The notes beneath the pieces are model-generated. The model worked only from the letters and a program-made list of their open reading frames with translations. It was not told the origin of the DNA and ran no database searches. Positions 1-5,289 of a stretch of 5,289 nt of DNA are shown piece by piece. The DNA comes from Chlorobiota bacterium (lineage in GTDB: Bacteria > Bacteroidota > Bacteroidia > Bacteroidales > F082): positions 1-5,289 of the forward strand of contig JAUXBM010000144.1 of assembly GCA_030619415.1 (NCBI GenBank). Reading direction: 5' to 3'. The position numbers were made by a program, and so were the translations under genes. The stretch's first letter is position 1. Every line of letters starts with the position of its first letter.

Positions 1-665
1 CCGTGACAGGCTTCGCATCCTACACTGATTTCGGACCAGGTAGTATTGAAGGTATTCATTTCGCTATCGAACCCTTTTTTCAGATTGGTAGAATGACAAT
101 CGGCGCACATGCCATTCCAATTTTGCGCCTGGTTGGTCCAGTGCAACCAGTTGCTGTGATCAACAACCTGACCTTCGTAAACTGCATCGGCCATATGATA
201 CCATTGTTTTTTTATGGTATCCCATGTAAGTGCAAGGGTTTGATATTTTCCATCGGGGAAGGGAACCAGGTATTGCTGAAGCGGCCACGCGCCAAAAGTA
301 TATTCAACTTCAAACTCCTGCATTATGCCATCAGCACCATCCGTATAAACAAGAAACCGGTCATCCTTTTTATAGAATTTGTGTATCCGGCCATTCCTTT
401 CAAAGGTGGCATTGTCGAAGTCGCCCAGCACCGATTCATCAGAAGCCGTATCCATTGCAAAATAATGATCCGACTGCAACCATAATTCATATTCAACATT
501 GTGGCAGTCGATGCAATTTTTACTGCCAACAAAATGAGGTTTTGCATTTTCGACCGGTTCAGTACCATACCCATCAAAATAAACAGCCTTCAAAACATAC
601 AAAGGAAAAGCCAAAACTACAATGGCTGTTGCGATAAAACCGGTTATTTTCCAGTGATTTTTCAA
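1..665 (-). CDS. Membrane-anchored multiheme c-type cytochrome, N-terminal part (runs off the left edge)
   Basis: The window holds the first 221 residues; the C-terminus lies beyond base 1. The frame has three CXXCH heme c sites: C51-I-D-C54-H55, C187-A-D-C190-H191 and C217-E-A-C220-H221. An uncleaved-looking membrane anchor (about residues 7-29) precedes the first heme, so the hemes should face the periplasm. Conserved stretches between the hemes (SVLGDF 78-83, YTFGAWPLQQYLVPFP 122-137, LHWTNQAQNWN 174-184, TTWSEI 208-213) match a family I recall as cytochrome c554-like multiheme proteins of roughly 700-800 residues, often with C-terminal TPR repeats. The TPR part cannot be seen here. The start is read as TTG (663-665), giving MKNHWKITGF; no ATG occurs in frame before M71, and the frame upstream is closed by TAA and by the Rieske TGA. 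The gene starts 15 bp after the Rieske gene, so it is probably co-transcribed and may act as electron acceptor of the Rieske/cytochrome b complex. That role is inference. Confidence 0.92.
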   Translation of the reverse strand, partial: MKNHWKITGFIATAIVVLAFPLYVLKAVYFDGYGTEPVENAKPHFVGSKNCIDCHNVEYELWLQSDHYFAMDTASDESVLGDFDNATFERNGRIHKFYKKDDRFLVYTDGADGIMQEFEVEYTFGAWPLQQYLVPFPDGKYQTLALTWDTIKKQWYHMADAVYEGQVVDHSNWLHWTNQAQNWNGMCADCHSTNLKKGFDSEMNTFNTTWSEISVGCEACH

Positions 666-680
666 ATTAGTTTGTTTTTA

Positions 681-1181
681 TCAGGCATACACCAGATCTG
701 CCTTGCTGAATTTTTTTCTTCTGATTTTCCGGTCTGTATCTACCTTAACCTGTCCTTGTTCAATAAAAACGCGATAAATATCCAGTGCCCTTGGTGCGGG
801 CGGACTCAACACATCTCCGCCAATACTAAAAACAGAAGAATGACACGGGCAAATAAATTGCTTTTTACCGGCATCAAAACCTACCGAACAACCGAGGTGG
901 GTGCAGGTAAGTGAAACAGCAAGAAATCCCCCGTCATTCATCCTGACAAGGTAAAACTGACCATTTCGGTGAGGAGATACAGATCCGGGTTTAATATTGC
1001 CAACATATCCAGCGGTCTTCACCGACGTGTATGAATTGGCTGCTTTGGTGCGTTTGCCTGGTGAAAACATACTAAACGTAATTGCAGTTAATTCTACCCC
1101 GGCAATTACACCAAGCCAAAGCCAGCTGCGCTTCAAAAATGAGCGGCGATTGATTGATGCGGTATTTTGTTTTTTCTTCAT
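681..1181 (-). CDS. qcrA: Rieske 2Fe-2S protein of a quinol:cytochrome c oxidoreductase
   Basis: 166 residues. Both Rieske boxes are present: C93-T-H95-L-G-C98 and C111-P-C113-H114-S-S. C93, H95, C111 and H114 would bind the 2Fe-2S cluster, and C98-C113 would form the stabilising disulfide. The N-terminus carries a twin-arginine motif (NRRSFLK, R12-R13) followed by one hydrophobic segment (about 20-40), as expected for a Tat-exported Rieske protein anchored by its uncleaved signal. The cluster domain would lie outside the cytoplasmic membrane and carry electrons from quinol to a c-type cytochrome. After box II the usual Tyr is replaced by F118. The C-terminus is a basic tail. The chosen ATG (1179-1181) is the first in frame, with an in-frame TAA at 1194-1196. 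An upstream out-of-frame ATG with a better ribosome site makes the true N-terminus slightly uncertain. The gene sits between cytochrome b and the multiheme cytochrome in one apparent operon. Confidence 0.95.
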   Translation of the reverse strand: MKKKQNTASINRRSFLKRSWLWLGVIAGVELTAITFSMFSPGKRTKAANSYTSVKTAGYVGNIKPGSVSPHRNGQFYLVRMNDGGFLAVSLTCTHLGCSVGFDAGKKQFICPCHSSVFSIGGDVLSPPAPRALDIYRVFIEQGQVKVDTDRKIRRKKFSKADLVYA

Positions 1182-1197
1182 GCCCCTCTGCCTTTAG

Positions 1198-1252
1198 ATT
1201 CTCCCCCAGTGACCCCCTCTGTCCTGTGGACATCTCCTTAATGGGAGAGAAT
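1198..1252. repeat. Palindromic REP/MITE-like element between the cytochrome b and Rieske genes
   Basis: The outer arms ATTCTCCCCC (1198-1207) and GGGAGAGAAT (1243-1252) are inverted repeats matching at 9 of 10 positions; in the minus-strand transcript the tenth pair is a G-U wobble. Inside lies a perfect small hairpin TGTCC-TGT-GGACA (1220-1232). The element is G/C-strand biased and unlike the AT-rich DNA around it. The layout resembles dispersed palindromic intergenic repeats of Bacteroidota as I recall them; copy number cannot be judged from one window. No T run follows the hairpin in the transcript, so an intrinsic terminator is unlikely. It could affect mRNA stability or the relative expression of the genes on either side. 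Confidence 0.6.
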
Positions 1253-1286
1253 ATAGTTGTTTCATTCTTTTCATTCGTCATCTTTT

Positions 1287-1293
1287 CCCCTCC
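1287..1293 (-). promoter_or_regulatory. Shine-Dalgarno-like GGAGGGG ahead of an out-of-frame ATG
   Basis: The minus strand reads GGAGGGG, five bases, then ATG at 1279-1281. This is the strongest ribosome-site-like sequence in the operon. The ATG opens a 69-codon frame that enters the Rieske gene out of phase and stops at 1072, so it is not the annotated Rieske start. It may be the relic of the original Rieske start, separated from the gene by the palindromic element, or a translated leader. Many Bacteroidota genes do not rely on this motif, so the match may be chance. Confidence 0.35.
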
Positions 1294-1308
1294 AGATAGC
1301 TATCGGGA
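1291..1308. repeat. Short palindrome centred on GATAGCTATC
   Basis: The 18 bp are symmetric at 8 of 9 base pairs, with a perfect GATAGCTATC core (1295-1304); A1294 opposite G1305 is the only mismatch. It lies 24 bp downstream of the cytochrome b stop codon on the minus strand. I recall similar palindromes as common intergenic motifs in Bacteroidota. No function can be assigned from this sequence. Confidence 0.5.
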
Positions 1309-1332
1309 TTAGGTCGGGGCTTATTTGCTTTT

Positions 1333-2622
1333 TCAAGGCCACATTAAAACCATCCCAGGCCCCCTGAACCAAATACCGACAAAGGTTAAGACCGCATAGC
1401 CGGCCATCATAAAACTGAACATAAACAGTATGAATTCACTTTTATCGGGTTTATATCTGTTTTTAATAAATAGAAAATAGGCAGTTAAAATAACACCAAT
1501 AATAATAAATGGGATCAACCCGTTACTGATAACCGGGGGTATATTCTTCATCCAGCCTTCAAAATCTAAAAAATACTCATTAATTAAAATTCCGGCAGGA
1601 ACGATCACAATGGCTGTTATTGCAGCAATTAAAGCCAACTTCCGTCCTTTCTGATTAAAAAACCAGATGCCTTCGTGTTGTTCTTTAAATTTTAAAAACG
1701 GCAACAAGAACATTCCGAAAAGAAATAACACAGGAATCAACACAGCAGCAAAAAAAGGATGAAAGTGAAGCAGTAATTCCTGTATTCCCATAAAATACCA
1801 GGGTGCTTTTGCAGGGTTTGGACTATAAGCCGGATTGGCCCGTTCCTGCAAAGGTGCATCAAAAAAAATGCTGATTAAAAGCACAAATGCAATTAAACAC
1901 AAGGCGACCACCAACTCTTTTAATACAAGGTCCGGATCTGCCGGAACCAATGTTTCGTCGGCATCCTTTGAAACTACCACCCCTTTGTTTTTTCTTACCC
2001 TCCAAAAATGAAAAGCCATCAGCAGGACGATAGAAAGAGGAAGGATTGCCGTGTGAAAATTATAAAATATCAAGAGTGTATTCCCTCCCACTTCTTCTCC
2101 TCCACGTACAAGGCCCGTGAGGGATTCCCCAATACCAGGAATATAATAAAGCATGCTGGTACTCACCGTTACGGCCCAATATGCCAGTTGATCCCAGGGT
2201 AACAGGTAGCCGGTAAAATTGGAAAACATCACAATCACCATCAGGCAGATGCCGATTACCCAGTTCCATCTGCGTTCCCAGTAAAATGCACCTGTGTAAA
2301 ATGTTCGGAGCAGATGTAAGAATGTAACAAGCACGAAAAATATGCCACTCCAGTGGTGCACGTTTTTGACCAATGACCCAAACAACAATGTATTGGTTAT
2401 CGACAGGATGGAGTCGTATGCTTCATTTGGGGATGGGACATAAGAAAAGCGCAGCAGTATTCCTGTAAATACCTGGAGGATAAATAGAATAGCTGCCATC
2501 CCGCCAAGGCCAAAGGTCAGGGTGAACCGGATGGAAGTTTTCCTGACTTTTGGTGGATGAACGTGCAAAATAAGGTTGCGCGCCCTGACTTTCTTTTTAC
2601 CCACGGTTCCGGTTTGATCCAC
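1333..2622 (-). CDS. qcrB: Cytochrome b of a bc/b6f-like quinol oxidoreductase (N- and C-terminal domains fused)
   Basis: 429 residues, with the four-helix heme-binding b/b6 domain (about 30-215) joined to a subunit IV-like C-terminal domain (about 235-429). Likely heme ligands are H89 and H103 in one helix and H190 and H205 in another. The 15-residue step of the second pair is the b6-type spacing; mitochondrial-type cytochrome b has 14. GYLLPWDQLAYWA (138-150) is the conserved helix C/Qo-site signature. The Qo-site PEWY motif is replaced by A273-P-W-Y276. Alignment by eye to b6 puts G38 where b6 has the cysteine that binds heme ci, so that heme should be absent. The protein would oxidise quinol (probably menaquinol) in the inner membrane and pass electrons to the Rieske protein encoded next. 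The start is GTG (2620-2622); in-frame TAA TAA lies just upstream and the next in-frame ATG is M42. First gene of the minus-strand operon. Confidence 0.95.
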   Translation of the reverse strand: MDQTGTVGKKKVRARNLILHVHPPKVRKTSIRFTLTFGLGGMAAILFILQVFTGILLRFSYVPSPNEAYDSILSITNTLLFGSLVKNVHHWSGIFFVLVTFLHLLRTFYTGAFYWERRWNWVIGICLMVIVMFSNFTGYLLPWDQLAYWAVTVSTSMLYYIPGIGESLTGLVRGGEEVGGNTLLIFYNFHTAILPLSIVLLMAFHFWRVRKNKGVVVSKDADETLVPADPDLVLKELVVALCLIAFVLLISIFFDAPLQERANPAYSPNPAKAPWYFMGIQELLLHFHPFFAAVLIPVLFLFGMFLLPFLKFKEQHEGIWFFNQKGRKLALIAAITAIVIVPAGILINEYFLDFEGWMKNIPPVISNGLIPFIIIGVILTAYFLFIKNRYKPDKSEFILFMFSFMMAGYAVLTFVGIWFRGPGMVLMWP

Positions 2623-2647
2623 CCTTTATTAATTTAGTTTGGTGCCG

Positions 2648-2676
2648 TAAATTTAAAAAATATACAAACCGGCCAA
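2648..2676 (-). promoter_or_regulatory. Candidate promoter for the cytochrome b-Rieske-cytochrome c operon
   Basis: On the minus strand, TTG (2676-2674), an 18 bp spacer and TAAATTTA (2655-2648) resemble the Bacteroidota -33 TTTG/TTG and -7 TAnnTTTG elements; the last base of the -7 box differs. A second partial -7 match (TATATTTT) overlaps just upstream. The site is about 25 bp ahead of the GTG start. The region is very AT-rich, so a chance match is possible. Confidence 0.35.
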
Positions 2677-2724
2677 TGTACATAATGACAGTTTTGCAAT
2701 TAAAATATAAACCATAAAACTGCT

Positions 2725-2732
2725 TAGATTTG
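2725..2732 (+). promoter_or_regulatory. Candidate -7 box of the solute-binding protein promoter
   Basis: TAGATTTG matches the Bacteroidota -7 consensus TAnnTTTG exactly and lies 35 bp ahead of the ATG, a reasonable distance for a short leader. The nearest clear TTTG (2693-2696) is 28 bp upstream, longer than the usual spacing of about 19-21, so the -33 part is unconvincing. Confidence 0.45.
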
Positions 2733-2767
2733 TATGACAGATAAAACGGACACTTAAAAAGATTCAG

Positions 2768-4423
2768 ATGGTGCTTTTCAAATCAATTAAAACGCTCGCA
2801 ATTGTACTGGTACTTTCCCAGGTATCGTGTACGGGGAATTTGCATAAGCATCCTGATAAATCTGTATTCAGGTACAATGAAGCAGCAGGAATCGTATCGC
2901 TTGATCCCGCGTTCGCCCGCGACCAGGCACATCTTTGGGTTTGTAATCAACTCTATAATGGACTTGTCCAGTTGGATGATCAATTGAATGTGTTGCCTTC
3001 TATCGCTAAAGAATGGGATATTTCGGCTGATGGTTTGGTTTATACATTTCGTTTGCGTGATGATGTTTTTTTTCATGAGAGTGATTCATTTCGCAATAAA
3101 ACCAGGAAAGTGACCGCCGATGATTTTGTTTATAGCTTCAACCGACTTGTTGATCCGGCAACTGCCTCACCCGGTGCATGGGTATTTTCTAATATTTCGA
3201 GAGAAGGGAATGATCACAGCTTTATCGCTGAGAATGATTCGACTTTGGTTATTAGATTGAACAAAGCATTTCCTCCATTCCTGGGAATTTTAACCATGCA
3301 ATACTGCTCAGTTATTCCACATGAGGCAATTGCAAAATTTGGAACTGATTTTCGGAAGAATCCCGTTGGAACAGGTCCGTTCTTTTTGAAAAGATGGGAG
3401 GAAAATATCAAAATGGTATTGCAGAAAAATGAGCATTATTTTGAAAAGTCGGGTGAAGAGCAATTGCCATTTTTAGATGCGATATCGATTTCGTTTCTTG
3501 TAGATAAAATGACTGCCTTTCTGGAATTTACGAAGGGTGATCTGGATTTTATTTCAGGTATTGACCCTTCGTATAAAGACGAACTGCTGAATAGGGATGG
3601 GCAACTCCGCGAGAAATATAAAGACGAATTCGACATGATCAGTATCCCCTATTTAAACACTGAATATTTAGGAATTCTTGTAGATACAAATTTGCCGATA
3701 CTTCAGAATAGTCCGTTAAAAATAAAAGCGGTCAGGCAGGCCATAAATTATGGTTTTGACCGTGAAAAAATGATCAGGTATTTAAGAAACGGCATTGGTA
3801 TTCCCGGAACAAAAGGGATGGTGCCGAAAGGGATGCCGGCGTTCGATACGAATGCAAACTACGGTTATTCTTATGATCCTGAAAAATCCAAGGTTTTATT
3901 GGCTGAAGCAGGCTTTGGGGATCTAAACCCTCTGCCATCCATAACACTCGTGACTACATCTGACTATTTGGACCTGTGTAAATTTGTGCAATCTCAACTT
4001 CAGGAAATTGGTTTTACAATTGAACTGGAAGTTTCGCCTCCGGCTGCTGTTATTGAGCGGCGTGCGCAATCGCGGGTTCAGTTTTTCAGAGCCTCATGGA
4101 TTGCTGATTATCCTGACGAAGAAAATTACTTATCGCTGTTCTATTCCCGGAATTTCGCTCCTTCTGGACCAAACTACACCCATTTTTCAAATGCTGTTTT
4201 TGATTCGTTGTACAGGGAAGCATTTGCAGTTAATGACCATCTTGGGCGCATAAAACTCTACCGGATGATGGACAGCCTGGTGATGTCGGAAGCACCTGTT
4301 GTCGTTTTGTATTACGACCAGGCATTGCGATTTGTCAACCGGGATATTGAAGGGATGACCACCAATTCAATAAATTTATTGAATCTCAAAGAAGTTCGAA
4401 AAAGAGTAGGGGAGTCTGACTAA
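2768..4423 (+). CDS. Family 5 extracytoplasmic solute-binding lipoprotein (oligopeptide/dipeptide ABC transporter type)
   Basis: 551 residues, a normal length for DppA/OppA-like binding proteins (SBP_bac_5). A hydrophobic signal (about 8-20) ends at C21 in the context LSQVSC, a loose lipobox typical of Bacteroidota. No acidic surface-export signal follows the cysteine, so a periplasm-facing lipoprotein is more likely. Family hallmarks are visible: NGLVQLDDQLNVLPSIAKEW (64-83), VTADDFVYSFNR (115-126), NPVGTGPFFLKRW (198-210), AVRQAINYGFDREKM (321-335) and the ligand-pocket segment WIADYPDEENYL (444-455). It would capture peptides or similar solutes and deliver them to an ABC permease, but no permease or ATPase gene lies beside it, so substrate and partner are unknown. 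ATG (2768) gives a complete signal peptide. The gene is divergent from the respiratory operon and overlaps the last 4 bp of the convergent thioredoxin gene. Other solutes, such as heme, nickel or glycans, are handled by relatives. Confidence 0.93.
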   Translation: MVLFKSIKTLAIVLVLSQVSCTGNLHKHPDKSVFRYNEAAGIVSLDPAFARDQAHLWVCNQLYNGLVQLDDQLNVLPSIAKEWDISADGLVYTFRLRDDVFFHESDSFRNKTRKVTADDFVYSFNRLVDPATASPGAWVFSNISREGNDHSFIAENDSTLVIRLNKAFPPFLGILTMQYCSVIPHEAIAKFGTDFRKNPVGTGPFFLKRWEENIKMVLQKNEHYFEKSGEEQLPFLDAISISFLVDKMTAFLEFTKGDLDFISGIDPSYKDELLNRDGQLREKYKDEFDMISIPYLNTEYLGILVDTNLPILQNSPLKIKAVRQAINYGFDREKMIRYLRNGIGIPGTKGMVPKGMPAFDTNANYGYSYDPEKSKVLLAEAGFGDLNPLPSITLVTTSDYLDLCKFVQSQLQEIGFTIELEVSPPAAVIERRAQSRVQFFRASWIADYPDEENYLSLFYSRNFAPSGPNYTHFSNAVFDSLYREAFAVNDHLGRIKLYRMMDSLVMSEAPVVVLYYDQALRFVNRDIEGMTTNSINLLNLKEVRKRVGESD

Positions 4424-4944
4424 TTCAGATAATTGACCAGGAATTCCCTCACTTTGCTTGCTTTTGTGGTAACAAGCAACACCAAGCCATCACGGTCAAC
4501 AAGGATCATTTTTGGAATTGATTTCACATCACAGGCGATTGCAAATTCAGAATCAAATCCGTTTTCACCGATAAGTTGCGTGTAAGAAATATTGTGGTCA
4601 GAAACCTTTTTCAGCCACGATGACCGTTCTGTGTCGATTGAGATGCCCACAATGTCAAAATTCTTTTCCTTGAAATCGTTGTGTAATACATTGAGGTCAT
4701 TTACTTCAGCCAAGCAATACCCACACCAGGAGGCCCAGAATTCGATTAATACTATTTTGCCACTAAAATCGGCCATGGAAACTACAGTCCCATTTTTATC
4801 AGGCAAACTAAATACTGGCAGGGCCTGACCCGGCGCTGCACCAATTACTTTTTCCTCCGAGGGTTTGTCCTTCAGGCATGACGTAAAAAGCACGGCGGTT
4901 GCCATAAGTAATACAATGCTGATATTTCTAAACTGGTGTTTCAC
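4420..4944 (-). CDS. TlpA/ResA-like thioredoxin-fold lipoprotein
   Basis: 174 residues. A hydrophobic signal (about 8-22) ends at the probable lipobox cysteine C23 (LFTSC), followed by a short charged linker. The AhpC/TlpA-type thioredoxin domain starts near residue 35: PVFSLPDKNG (43-52), then the active site W73-C74-G75-Y76-C77 in FWASWCGYC, the ISID strand (101-104), and the cis-proline site S142-I-P144. Two active-site cysteines argue for a membrane-tethered thiol-disulfide oxidoreductase, probably reducing, outside the cytoplasm. The target is unknown; cytochrome c maturation is possible for this family and a multiheme cytochrome is nearby, but no maturation genes are seen. The start is GTG (4942-4944), with an in-frame TAA four codons upstream. 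The gene ends tail to tail with the solute-binding protein gene, the stop codons sharing 4420-4423, so no terminator separates them. Confidence 0.93.
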   Translation of the reverse strand: MKHQFRNISIVLLMATAVLFTSCLKDKPSEEKVIGAAPGQALPVFSLPDKNGTVVSMADFSGKIVLIEFWASWCGYCLAEVNDLNVLHNDFKEKNFDIVGISIDTERSSWLKKVSDHNISYTQLIGENGFDSEFAIACDVKSIPKMILVDRDGLVLLVTTKASKVREFLVNYLN

Positions 4945-4976
4945 GAGTTGCCATTAAGGTCATAAAAATGAGCCTG

Positions 4977-5010
4977 CTAAATTAGTGGAATTTTGGAGGC
5001 TTCATCAAAA
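4977..5010 (-). promoter_or_regulatory. Candidate promoter of the thioredoxin-like gene
   Basis: The minus strand has TTTTG (5010-5006), a 21 bp spacer and TAATTTAG (4984-4977), which matches TAnnTTTG at all but one fixed position. It lies 32 bp ahead of the GTG start. The spacer between this gene and thrS is AT-rich and otherwise shows no RNA gene, riboswitch-like fold or convincing coding frame. Confidence 0.4.
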
Positions 5011-5124
5011 GGAATAATTATAATTTATACCGCCGATTTTGAGGCTAAAAAGATCATCAATATTTTATATTTTAAGTTGTTAGGAACCCTTCTGAAAGTA
5101 CTCGATTTTTTTTGTGTTATTATG

Positions 5125-5154
5125 TTGGTAATCAAAGTGATTTTTGTATTTTTG
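5125..5154 (+). promoter_or_regulatory. Promoter of thrS (Bacteroidota type)
   Basis: TTG (5125-5127), a 19 bp spacer and TATTTTTG (5147-5154) form an exact -7 TAnnTTTG match at the spacing expected for the primary sigma factor of Bacteroidota. Transcription would start near 5160, leaving a leader of about 25 bases before the thrS ATG. Such a short leader leaves no room for a T-box or other structured attenuator. Confidence 0.6.
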
Positions 5155-5184
5155 CCGCCAATTTTTTCGTGGAAAAAACACTAA

Positions 5185-5289
5185 ATGATAAATATAACGC
5201 TACCGGATAATTCAGTAAAGCAATACGAATCGGGTGTTACCGCAATGCAAATTGCCCGCGATATCAGCGAAGGTTTGGCTCGTAATGTA
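5185..5289 (+). CDS. thrS: Threonyl-tRNA synthetase, N-terminal fragment (runs off the right edge)
   Basis: Only 35 codons are in the window. They begin MINITLPDNSVKQYESGVTA and end SEGLARNV, the characteristic start of ThrS: the TGS domain with ITLPDGS-like opening strand, a Y-E-x-G-V-T turn and the I-A-x-x-I-S-E-G-L-A-R helix. The full cytoplasmic enzyme charges tRNA-Thr and is normally about 640-650 residues; the editing, catalytic and anticodon-binding domains lie beyond the edge. ATG at 5185-5187 fits the family N-terminus and a TAA stands immediately before it in the same frame. Confidence 0.95.
   Translation, partial: MINITLPDNSVKQYESGVTAMQIARDISEGLARNV

Noticed and set aside
3..485. 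A 160-codon plus-strand open frame across the left edge
   Set aside because: It lies antisense to the multiheme cytochrome frame, which has three CXXCH sites, a membrane anchor and family-like conserved blocks. The plus-strand product shows no recognisable domain.
1198..1252. Palindromic element as an intrinsic terminator between cytochrome b and Rieske
   Set aside because: No run of T follows the stem in the direction of transcription, and the downstream gene belongs to the same complex.
1072..1281. 69-codon frame as a real independent protein
   Set aside because: It consists of repeat-derived sequence plus an out-of-phase reading of the Rieske gene start. I keep only its ATG and ribosome-site-like motif as an observation.
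4993..5184. A 63-codon plus-strand frame ending directly before thrS
   Set aside because: It starts at TTG, has an AT-driven composition of hydrophobic and lysine residues, and covers the predicted thrS promoter. It is more likely non-coding.
4945..5184. T-box, riboswitch or small RNA in the leader of thrS
   Set aside because: A good promoter lies only about 30 bases before the start codon, leaving no room for a leader structure, and I see no T-box-like conserved sequence upstream.

Overview
The window looks like chromosomal DNA from a member of the Bacteroidota. The evidence is AT-rich intergenic DNA, promoter-like sites of the form TAnnTTTG, little consistent use of Shine-Dalgarno sequences, loose lipoprotein signals, and a GATAGCTATC-type short palindrome of a kind I recall from that phylum. 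No species can be named from the sequence alone.

Left part (1-2622, minus strand, read right to left): a three-gene respiratory operon. A fused one-piece cytochrome b (2622-1333) comes first, then a Rieske 2Fe-2S protein with a Tat-type leader (1181-681), then the N-terminal 221 residues of a membrane-anchored multiheme c-type cytochrome (665 to the window edge). Together they read as a quinol:cytochrome c oxidoreductase (bc/b6f-like complex), probably menaquinol-linked, in which a multiheme cytochrome takes the usual place of cytochrome c1 or f. The 151 bp between cytochrome b and the Rieske gene hold a palindromic REP/MITE-like element and a second short palindrome.

Middle (2623-4423): a 145 bp divergent promoter region, then a plus-strand gene for a family 5 (oligopeptide/dipeptide type) extracytoplasmic solute-binding lipoprotein. 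No permease or ATPase genes are visible beside it.

Right part (4420-5289): a minus-strand TlpA/ResA-like thioredoxin lipoprotein (WCGYC active site) meets the solute-binding gene tail to tail with a 4 bp overlap. A 240 bp AT-rich divergent spacer follows. It carries a good Bacteroidota-type promoter for thrS, of which only the first 35 codons (TGS domain) lie in the window.

Three of the five genes with visible starts, apart from thrS, begin with GTG or TTG (cytochrome b, multiheme cytochrome, TlpA-like protein). The multiheme cytochrome in particular is easy to miss, because its frame has no early ATG.
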